Origin: JBHHZI01 sp046757965
GTDB taxonomy: Bacteria > Acidobacteriota > Polarisedimenticolia > SMYD01
Length of the DNA: 13,177 nucleotides
Assembly: GCA_046757965.1 (NCBI GenBank)
Contig: JBHHZI010000092.1
Coordinates: 1 to 13,177, forward strand
Reading direction: 5' to 3'
The notes below the pieces were generated by a model that saw only the letters and a program-made list of their open reading frames with translations, ran no database searches and had not been told where the DNA came from. A program made the position numbers and the translations under genes. Numbering within the stretch: the first letter of the stretch is position 1; each line of letters opens with the position of its first letter. This document shows, one piece after another, positions 1-5,629 of this stretch.

Positions 1-1
1 C

Positions 2-2392
2 CTGTGCGCGTTCATGGGAGGCCTGGCCCTGGGCTCGTGGCTTTTCTCGCGCCTGGCCGACCGCGGCCGGCATCCCCTCCGCACCTACGCCATCCTCGAG
101 CTGTGCATCGGCGGCTACGCGCTGCTGGTGCCGGTCATCTTCCGGATGATGACACCGGCCTATGTCTGGATCCACGAGGCGAGCGGCGGGCAGAACTTCC
201 TCGTCAACCTGGCCCGCTTCGCCCTCACCGGCCTGGCCCTGCTGCTGCCGTCGACCTGCATGGGCGCCACCGTGCCGGTGCTGGGCCGCTACTTCGTTCA
301 ACAGCGCACGCAGGTCGCCAACGACGCCGGGCTGTTCTATGCCGTCAACACCTTCGGCGCGGTGGGCGGGGCGTTCACCGCCGGGTTCATGCTGCTGGGC
401 ACCCTGGGCGTCTTCCGGACCACGCTGGCGGCGATCCTGCTGAACGGGATCGTGGGGCTGGGCGCCTTCGCCGCCAGTCGGCGGGCCGGGGCCAGCGGGA
501 CCGGACGAGGAAGCGACCCTCGCCCGGCCGGCACTGCTGGGCAGGCCGCGGCGTCACCGGCCGCGGCGGCCGGCCTGGTTCCCCTCGTGATGGTGGTCTT
601 CGGCCTGTCCGGTTTCGTCTCCCTGGCCTACGAGGTGCTGTGGACGCGCCTGCTGATCTTCTACCTGCACAACTCCACCTATGCCTTCTCGGCCATGCTG
701 GTGGTCTTCCTGTTCGGTCTGGCCGCGGGCAGCTACCTGATCCGGCCGCTGGCCGACCGCGTGAAACACCCGGCACGCGCCCTGGGCGTGGTGGAACTCG
801 GCATCGGGCTGGCCTCGCTGCTGTCGATCTTCGTCTATCGCTGGATGCCCGAGATCGCGGATCTGTTCACCCGCAGCCTGCCGATTCATTCCTTCGTGTC
901 GGCGGTGGCGCTCATCTTCTTCCAGGCCACCATCATCCTCATCCTGCCCACCCTCCTGATGGGGGCCACCTTTCCGCTGGCGGCACGGGCCGTGACACGG
1001 GACATGGGACAGGTGGCCCGGGCGCTGGGCGGCATCTACGCCATCAACACGCTCGGGACCATCTTCGGTGCCTTCCTCTGCGGCTTCGTGCTGGTGCCGG
1101 CCCTCGGCCTGGGGCACACCGCGGCGCTGCTGGTGCTGACCAGCGTGCTGCTGGGCGGCGCGCTCCTGCTGGCCACGCCGGCGCCGACGACCCGGGCCCG
1201 CTGGGGATGGGTGGCCGCCACCGCGGTGGCGCTGGTGGCCGCGCCGGTGATCGTCCCCGGGCAGCTCTTCCGGGACGCCTTCGAGCGGCGCTTCGCCCGG
1301 GTGCTCTACTACAAGGACGAGGCCACCGACACCGTGGCGGTGGCCGAGTTCCAGCCGGGCAACGTCGACAGCCGCACCATCTATTACGCCGACGGGCGGG
1401 GAACCGCGGGCATCTTCTCGGTGCCCGAGAACCGCGTCTCCGGCCACCTGCCCATGCTCATCCACCCCGACCCGAAGGACGTTCTGGTCATCTGCTTCGG
1501 GGTCGGCAACTCCCTCGGCGCGGTGGGGCGCTATCCGGCCAGCCGCATCCACTGCGTGGAGCTGTCGCCCGGCGTCATCGACACGGCGCACTTCTTCGCC
1601 GCCACCAACAACGACATCCTCGAGGATCCCCGGGTGCGCCTGTTCATCGAGGACGGGCGCATCCACCTGCTGACCACCAAGAATCGCTACGACGTGGTCA
1701 CTCTCGAACCGCCGGAGATGCACACCGCCGGCGTGGTCAACCTGTACACCACGGAGTTCTACGAGCTGGTCAAGGCCCGCCTGAAGCCCGGCGGCGTGAT
1801 CTGCCAGTGGTTGAACGTGCGCAAGATGCCCGATGAGGACTTCAAGCGCCTGGTGGCCTCCTTCCGAGCGGTGTTTCCCCACACCACGCTGTGGCAGCCG
1901 CCCAAGTGCTTCGGCATCCTGATGCTGGGCACCGACGGGCCGCTGCGCATCGATCTCCCGCGCTTCCTGCAGCGCTTCTACAGCGAGCGCGTCTACCGGG
2001 ACCTGGCCGAGGTGCGGCTCGGGGACCCGTACGACTTCCTCAGCCAGTTTCTGATGGGGGAGGCGGCCACCGCCGCCTACGCCGACGGCGCCCCGCCGGT
2101 GACCGACGATCTCACCTATGTCGATTTCGACGTGCCGCGCAGCGTCATGTCCGACTACGCCGTGTCGGGATTCTTCGCCGGGCTGGACATCGCGGTGCGC
2201 GACCCGTCCGGCCGCTTCTCCTCCGGCCAGGCCGGCTACGAGAAGGTGCATCGCTTCAGCCACGAGCGAGAGAGCGTGGCCCGTATTCTCACGGGACTCG
2301 ACCGGGTCGGAGAGCCTGCCGACGAGATCCTCGCGCGCATTCGCAGCCAGACGGACGACAAGCGCGCCTGGTGTGACGACTACGGGCGGTGA
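2..2392 (+). CDS. Membrane-bound spermidine-synthase-like (SpeE-fold) fusion protein, 5' partial
   Basis: The frame is open to the left edge, so the start lies upstream; the ATG at 14 is internal (it belongs to FMGGLALGSW). The first ~1,200 bases encode hydrophobic segments in two related halves: FMGGLALGSWLFSRLADR near 11-64 resembles FLFGLAAGSYLIRPLADR near 710-760, and PSTCMGATVPVLGR resembles PTLLMGATFPLAAR. The halves are joined by an Ala/Gly-rich linker at about 475-575. From about 1300 a Rossmann-like SpeE domain follows: VICFGVGNSLGAV (glycine loop, ~1490), VELSPGVI (~1556), IEDGR, then DVVTLEPPEMH (~1691) and ARLKPGGV. Active spermidine synthases carry an Asp-centred D-x-x-D-P motif where this protein reads LEPP, and the glycine loop is not the usual GGGEG. 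Aminopropyl transfer is therefore doubtful. Fused SpeE-like membrane proteins are common in GC-rich bacteria and their substrates are mostly unknown. The family call is firm and the reaction is not. Confidence 0.87.
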   Translation: MCAFMGGLALGSWLFSRLADRGRHPLRTYAILELCIGGYALLVPVIFRMMTPAYVWIHEASGGQNFLVNLARFALTGLALLLPSTCMGATVPVLGRYFVQQRTQVANDAGLFYAVNTFGAVGGAFTAGFMLLGTLGVFRTTLAAILLNGIVGLGAFAASRRAGASGTGRGSDPRPAGTAGQAAASPAAAAGLVPLVMVVFGLSGFVSLAYEVLWTRLLIFYLHNSTYAFSAMLVVFLFGLAAGSYLIRPLADRVKHPARALGVVELGIGLASLLSIFVYRWMPEIADLFTRSLPIHSFVSAVALIFFQATIILILPTLLMGATFPLAARAVTRDMGQVARALGGIYAINTLGTIFGAFLCGFVLVPALGLGHTAALLVLTSVLLGGALLLATPAPTTRARWGWVAATAVALVAAPVIVPGQLFRDAFERRFARVLYYKDEATDTVAVAEFQPGNVDSRTIYYADGRGTAGIFSVPENRVSGHLPMLIHPDPKDVLVICFGVGNSLGAVGRYPASRIHCVELSPGVIDTAHFFAATNNDILEDPRVRLFIEDGRIHLLTTKNRYDVVTLEPPEMHTAGVVNLYTTEFYELVKARLKPGGVICQWLNVRKMPDEDFKRLVASFRAVFPHTTLWQPPKCFGILMLGTDGPLRIDLPRFLQRFYSERVYRDLAEVRLGDPYDFLSQFLMGEAATAAYADGAPPVTDDLTYVDFDVPRSVMSDYAVSGFFAGLDIAVRDPSGRFSSGQAGYEKVHRFSHERESVARILTGLDRVGEPADEILARIRSQTDDKRAWCDDYGR

Positions 2393-2411
2393 GCCCGGAC
2401 GGGCTGCATCC

Positions 2412-2446
2412 CCCTCCCAGATGACGTGATTGTCATCTGGGAAGGG
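2412..2446 (+). terminator. Strong hairpin after the SpeE-like gene, probable terminator
   Basis: A perfect 10-bp stem (CCCAGATGAC at 2416-2425 with GTCATCTGGG at 2432-2441) closes a 6-base loop. It extends by CCCT/AGGG with one bulged A. It starts about 20 bases after the stop at 2392 and lies between two genes on the same strand, which fits a terminator. No T-tract follows, so it is not a textbook intrinsic terminator. A regulator-binding palindrome or an mRNA 3'-end stabiliser are alternatives. Confidence 0.6.
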
Positions 2447-2494
2447 CGCAGATCTCTTCCCCTGTCGACGGTTCGATGTTAGCGTCGCGCCACG

Positions 2495-3364
2495 ATGGCT
2501 GGTTCAGGGTCCCGCCTGATGCGCCTCGTGGCGACACTTCTCGTTCTGCTCCTGCCGGGGACGTTCACCATTGCCCGCGACACCCTCGGAACGGCGGCAG
2601 CCCCTACGCCCGCTCCGGCTGACGAGCGGCACGATGGCCTCGCGTCCGATCTCGGGGCAGGCTTTCGCAGCCTCGTCCGCCCCCGGGGTCATCACTGGCG
2701 GCGCTTCTGGATGGAGATGGCCACCATCGGGGCGGCCGGCCTGTTCGACCACGAGGCGCGCACCATCAGCCAGCGCAATCGCAGTCGCAGCACCGATCGA
2801 ATCGGCGACGATCTGCGCCCGTTCGGCAGCGTCATCCCGCTCGTCGGGTTCGGCATCACCTGGGTCACCGGCAAGGCGCGCCATGACGAGAAACTGCGCG
2901 CCCTCGGCGCCGACGGCCTGGAGGCCTCGTTCATCTCCGGCGTCCTCCTGACCCCCGGCATCAAGCGCTCCGTCGGTCGGAGCCGGCCGGCGCAGGACCG
3001 AGGCACCCTGTCGTTTCAACCGTTCGGCGGGGACTCGTCCTTTCCCGCCGGCGAGCCCACCGAGGCGTTCACGGCCGCCGCGGTGCTCTCCCAGCACCTG
3101 GAGAACCGCTGGCTCCTCGGCGCCGCCTGGGGAACCGCGGGACTGGTGGGAGTCGAGCGGATGAACTTCGATCGCCACTGGCTCTCCGATGTCACCGCCT
3201 CCGCCTTCCTCGGCCTGGGGACGGCGCGCTTCCTGAAGCATCGCCATGCCGGTCCAGCAGACCGTGCGACCGCCATCGCGGCATCTCGGCCGGGACACCA
3301 CGTCGCCTGGTCGCCGATCACTCGCGGCGACCGCCGGGGCCTCATGCTGCGCATCGCCTTCTGA
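2495..3364 (+). CDS. Exported PAP2-superfamily protein with a degenerate second phosphatase motif
   Basis: This 289-residue protein begins with a signal peptide: residues 9-27 run from MRLVATLLVLLLPG to a probable cleavage near TIA/RD. The ATG at 2519 (residue 9) is a credible alternative start because AGGG lies 9 bases before it, while the first ATG has no clear ribosome site. Of the three PAP2 phosphatase motifs, K-x6-RP is intact (K157, R164, P165). The third, R-x5-H-x3-D, is also intact (R222, H228, D232), with Glu for the usual Ser before R222. The middle motif, normally PSGH, reads PAGE (184-187), so the histidine thought to protonate the leaving group is replaced by Glu187. PAP2 proteins remove phosphate from lipids or undecaprenyl pyrophosphate at the membrane; activity here is uncertain. 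The C-terminus ends in a beta-like GLMLRIAF. The gene stands alone between the hairpin and tRNA-Arg. Confidence 0.83.
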   Translation: MAGSGSRLMRLVATLLVLLLPGTFTIARDTLGTAAAPTPAPADERHDGLASDLGAGFRSLVRPRGHHWRRFWMEMATIGAAGLFDHEARTISQRNRSRSTDRIGDDLRPFGSVIPLVGFGITWVTGKARHDEKLRALGADGLEASFISGVLLTPGIKRSVGRSRPAQDRGTLSFQPFGGDSSFPAGEPTEAFTAAAVLSQHLENRWLLGAAWGTAGLVGVERMNFDRHWLSDVTASAFLGLGTARFLKHRHAGPADRATAIAASRPGHHVAWSPITRGDRRGLMLRIAF

Positions 3365-3404
3365 TTTCGACGTTGCTACAGTAAGGTCGGCAGGGGAGAA
3401 GCTA

Positions 3405-3437
3405 CCGGCTCCCGGGCCGGCCAGGCCGGCGTGCCGG
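3405..3437 (+). terminator. GC-rich inverted repeats after the PAP2 gene, possible terminator
   Basis: CCGGC (3405-3409) pairs with GCCGG (3416-3420) around a 6-base loop, and a second overlapping arm, GGCCGGC (3424-3430), allows alternative pairings. It lies between the PAP2 stop (3364) and the tRNA (3477). There is no T-tract and the bases are generally GC-rich, so this is a weak call. No convincing tRNA promoter was found in 3365-3476; TGCTACAGT at 3375-3382 resembles an extended -10 but has no partner -35. Confidence 0.25.
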
Positions 3438-3476
3438 ACATCCCCTCACATGGCGGTCGGTCAGGACCGTCAGCGT

Positions 3477-3553
3477 GCGCCTGTAGCTCAGGTGGATAGA
3501 GCGAGGGATTCCTAATCCCTAGGTCGGAGGTTCGAGTCCTCCCAGGCGTACCA
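3477..3553 (+). tRNA. tRNA-Arg (anticodon CCU), CCA encoded
   Basis: A full cloverleaf can be folded by hand. The acceptor stem is GCGCCTG with CAGGCGT (closing pair G-U), then discriminator A and an encoded CCA. The D arm is GCTC/GAGC with an AGGTGGATA loop. The anticodon stem is AGGGA/TCCCT with loop TTCCTAA, giving anticodon CCU, which reads the AGG arginine codon. The variable loop is AGGTC and the T arm is GGAGG/CCTCC with TTCGAGT. The total is 77 bases. Its 3' end lies two bases from the end of a tyrosine-recombinase remnant, so it probably served as an integration target. Confidence 0.95.
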
Positions 3554-3555
3554 AC

Positions 3556-3768
3556 TTACAGCGATCGCGATTCCGTGCGTGGGAGTGGTGAGGGTTCTCC
3601 TGATCCGGGGTCCTTCTGATCCGCCAACGTTTTTCGCACGCTGGCCAACTTGCGAACATCCGTGTGATGGAAATACCGCCGCGGTGTAGCAAGGCTCCGA
3701 TGCCCTGTGATCTCCGCCAGGGTGACGAGTGCGGCACCGCCAACACCAATGGACGATGGCAGTCGCGG
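3556..3768 (-). pseudogene. Tyrosine recombinase (phage/island integrase) C-terminal remnant
   Basis: About 70 residues ending at a TAA just beside the tRNA match the C-terminal end of tyrosine recombinases. The stretch LVTLAEITGHRSLATPRRYF followed by HHTDVRKLASVRK corresponds to the family pattern 'dL.tLqelLGH.s..tT.rY.H....r..A'. It includes the GH of box II and the catalytic tyrosine in RRYF. The upstream catalytic part (first Arg and the HxLR segment) is missing in this frame. A neighbouring frame reads RDCHRPLVLA just before it, which could be a frameshifted trace of the preceding helix (weak). Homology begins about 10 bases beyond the stop of the transglutaminase-like gene, so the integrase was truncated when that gene or its junction arrived. 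It is non-functional as it stands. Confidence 0.72.
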
Positions 3769-3778
3769 ATCCGAGGTG

Positions 3779-4627
3779 TCAGCGGTGCCGGAGTTCCTCG
3801 CGATTCCGGCGTGCTTCCTGATCCCACGGGTCGAGTCGCAGGGCGCGCGCGTACAGGCGCTCGGCCTTGCGTGGTTTCTGTTGTGCGGCCAGCAGGTTGG
3901 CCAGGTTGTACACACAGGGCTGACAATCCGGATAGAGCCGCAGGGCGCGACGATAAAGCTGCCGCGCTCCGGTGATGTCCGCCTCGGCTCGAAGGTGCAC
4001 GGCGAGATTGTTCAAGAGGTAGGCGAGAAACCGGGGTGGCGACAGGGGTCGCAGGATCCCCTGGGTTCGAGGGTCGTCGACCGTCACATGTTCTCGCTCC
4101 AGATATGATCGGTCCGGCAGGTCGCGCCCGTCTTCAAGGAGTTCGACATTCTGGAGCCGGCCGTTGATGCGTTGCCTGATGAATACATGCCGTGGCGTGG
4201 CGACCGCCGTGGCGTCTTCCCCAAGATCATCGGCGAGGAGCAGGTAGACCGAGGCCAGCGCCAGGCATGCTCCGCGGCGGTTCTCGACGACGTCAAGAAG
4301 CTCGCGCCGGCGGGCGGTATCAGGCGTGCGCTCGCCTGTGAATCGACCGGCCCCAAAGAACCAGAGGCGCAAGGGGACGCCCGATCGACGGGCCGAGGTC
4401 GCGAGGGCTTGCAGAGCAGTGCTGAGTTCAGCAGCGTCTCCGTCACCATAGGCGATCTCGGCGAACAGCATCACCGCCTCCGCGTACGTCGAGGGCACCG
4501 GGGCGGTGTGCCCGTCGGCCGCAAAGAACAGGGCGAACATCACGCCACAACTGCTGGCGATTCGTCGAGTCCATCGGCAAGATCGGATGATCAACACGGG
4601 CAAGTCATTGCATACTTTCCCGGTCAT
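3779..4627 (-). CDS. Exported transglutaminase-like (SirB1-type) protein with two TPRs
   Basis: The ATG at 4627 is preferred because GAGGT sits 6 bases upstream on this strand. The frame stays open further upstream to 4837, but that part looks non-coding. The 282-residue product has a basic n-region and a hydrophobic stretch (about 21-37) ending near GHTA/PVP, so it should be exported. Residues ~45-195 resemble the transglutaminase-like/SirB1 fold: RRGACLALASVYLLLADDLG carries a candidate catalytic Cys121, TPRHVFIR gives His147, and Glu162 in NVELLEDG is a possible third residue. Residues ~194-262 form two TPRs, the clearer one containing NLANLLAAQQKPRKAERLYA. TPRs usually mediate protein contacts. 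Whether it is a peptidase, a cross-linker or an inactive binding protein cannot be told. It diverges from the RHS gene and shares its control region. Confidence 0.78.
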   Translation of the reverse strand: MTGKVCNDLPVLIIRSCRWTRRIASSCGVMFALFFAADGHTAPVPSTYAEAVMLFAEIAYGDGDAAELSTALQALATSARRSGVPLRLWFFGAGRFTGERTPDTARRRELLDVVENRRGACLALASVYLLLADDLGEDATAVATPRHVFIRQRINGRLQNVELLEDGRDLPDRSYLEREHVTVDDPRTQGILRPLSPPRFLAYLLNNLAVHLRAEADITGARQLYRRALRLYPDCQPCVYNLANLLAAQQKPRKAERLYARALRLDPWDQEARRNREELRHR

Positions 4628-4672
4628 TGTAATACCTCGCCGAGATCCCGCGCTCCGCCAGGTACCGGTAAC

Positions 4673-4730
4673 CATGCGCCTTGAAGACAGAAGAGACCGA
4701 TCCGAGAGGGCGGCTGAACGAAGGCGCATG
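4673..4730. repeat. 10-bp inverted repeat in the divergent promoter region
   Basis: CATGCGCCTT (4673-4682) and AAGGCGCATG (4721-4730) are perfect reverse complements separated by 38 bases. The right arm ends 7 bases before the -35 box of the RHS promoter. The left arm is preceded by GGTACCGGTAACC (4661-4673). Arms this far apart fit a regulator that loops DNA or binds two sites; a cruciform or chance are alternatives. The two divergent genes could be co-controlled through it. Confidence 0.4.
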
Positions 4731-4737
4731 ATTTCCC

Positions 4738-4767
4738 TTGACATCCATGGAATGATCCGCGTATAAG
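4738..4767 (+). promoter_or_regulatory. Sigma-70-type promoter for the RHS gene
   Basis: A perfect -35 box TTGACA (4738-4743) is followed after 18 bases by TATAAG (4762-4767, 5 of 6 matches to TATAAT). Transcription would start near 4774, leaving an untranslated leader of about 85 bases before the start at 4862. It points toward the RHS gene. No comparable promoter was seen for the divergent transglutaminase-like gene. Confidence 0.6.
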
Positions 4768-4861
4768 AGTCACGAGTGGTCTCGGACCAGAGTACAAGAC
4801 GGCTTGAGTACCAATGTCTGGAGTGTTGCATCGGCAACCATCCAGATGGGAAAGGGGCATG

Positions 4862-5629
4862 ATGTCTTCTCTCTGCGTCAGGAACGAGACCTGCGGCTCC
4901 TCATCCTTCGCCGGCGTTCAAAGCACCGCACACAACCGATTGGGGAAGCATGCCGCGCGGGCATGGGGCGGGAGCGTCGTCCAGCCGCGGAGCGCTGATG
5001 CGGGCCGAGATGGCACGCCTGGCAGCGGCTCGGCCACGGCGAGCCGCTGTGCCATCTGGACGGTCTTCATTCTGGCCACCGGGCTGGTGTGTGGGAGCGT
5101 CACCAACGCCCAGAACTTCCAGGAAAACGTGGGCTTCTCGCCGAATCACGTCTACGAGCCGGGTAGCTTCGGCGAAAATGTGGACGTCACGACCGGCAAT
5201 CTGACCCTCACGGTGCCCATCGGCCCGAGCTATTCGGTGAACGACCTGTCCTACGGGGTGGTTCTGACGTACAACGCGAAGGTCTGGGAGTATGGCGATG
5301 GAAAGGGGACTACCGAGGCACTGCGCTATCCGTACTTGAAGCGGGACGATTCCGTCTTCGGTGTGGGCTGGACGTTTCACGAGGGTCGTATCTATCTCGA
5401 CCCGAATTCTACGTATCCGGACCCGAATTCGCCGGTAAGCCGACCTGAGAAGGCCTACTACGAATCGCCGAGCGGTTCGATCACGGCGCTGTATTTGGAC
5501 ACCTCCGTTCCGGCTCCAGACAATTTGTACTACAGCAAGGATTCTTCCTATCTGAGGGCAGGAATGGACCCAGTGACCGGTGGGGGGAGCACGTCGCCGA
5601 AGTACGTGTGGGACCCTATGGAAACCTGA
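4862..5629 (+). CDS. RHS/YD-repeat protein, N-terminal part (export signal and RHS N-domain) up to a frame break
   Basis: This is the first part of the RHS gene. The ATG pair at 4859/4862 is preferred because GGGAAAGGGG (4848-4857) precedes it; an in-frame ATG at 4814 has no ribosome site. From 4862 the frame encodes 255 residues. About 60 polar, Arg/Ser/Gly-rich residues precede a hydrophobic export segment (AIWTVFILATGLVCG, then SVTNAQ), an unusually long n-region. The mature part shows the typical RHS/SpvB-like opening: VDVTTGNLTLTVPIGPSY, LTYNAKVWEY and GVGWTFHEGRIYL. The frame ends at TGA (5627-5629) in the middle of homologous sequence, just after KYVWDP. RHS content resumes at once in the next frame (PDGSRRFFGE), so this is one gene with a frame break rather than a small separate gene. 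Confidence 0.78.
   Translation: MSSLCVRNETCGSSSFAGVQSTAHNRLGKHAARAWGGSVVQPRSADAGRDGTPGSGSATASRCAIWTVFILATGLVCGSVTNAQNFQENVGFSPNHVYEPGSFGENVDVTTGNLTLTVPIGPSYSVNDLSYGVVLTYNAKVWEYGDGKGTTEALRYPYLKRDDSVFGVGWTFHEGRIYLDPNSTYPDPNSPVSRPEKAYYESPSGSITALYLDTSVPAPDNLYYSKDSSYLRAGMDPVTGGGSTSPKYVWDPMET
5577..5629 (+). other. Frame break within the RHS gene (frame change by +1)
   Basis: The upstream frame ends at TGA 5627-5629 and the downstream frame is closed before 5577 by a TGA at 5574-5576, so the change must fall between them. The interval contains G6 (5582-5587) and AAA (5622-5624). Protein sense favours the 3' end: KYVWDP (upstream frame) joins well to PDGSRRFFGE (downstream frame), and removing one A at 5622-5624 does this exactly. 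Assembly error, a true mutation, or programmed shifting at ACC-TGA-C are all possible; the last is least favoured because re-pairing at ACC to CCT is poor. Confidence 0.75.

Noticed and set aside
4..1836. A 610-codon GTG-initiated open frame on the plus strand.
   Set aside because: It is Arg/Pro/Gly/His-rich and overlaps the SpeE-like frame entirely; a GC-rich shadow.
554..2263. A 569-codon open frame on the minus strand.
   Set aside because: It lies antisense to the SpeE-like gene, with the Gly/His/Glu/Gln-rich composition of a GC-rich shadow and no domain.
3519..3926. A minus-strand frame ending in LVRLGGLEPPT.
   Set aside because: That ending is the well-known artefact of reading through the complement of a tRNA gene.
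4628..4837. Extension of the transglutaminase-like gene upstream of 4627.
   Set aside because: The added residues are Arg/Ser-rich with no signal peptide at the new start, and the GAGGT site favours 4627.
5398..5434. Direct repeat ACCCGAATTC, twice.
   Set aside because: It encodes a short duplicated DPNS within the RHS N-domain; too small to suggest a mobile or regulatory element.
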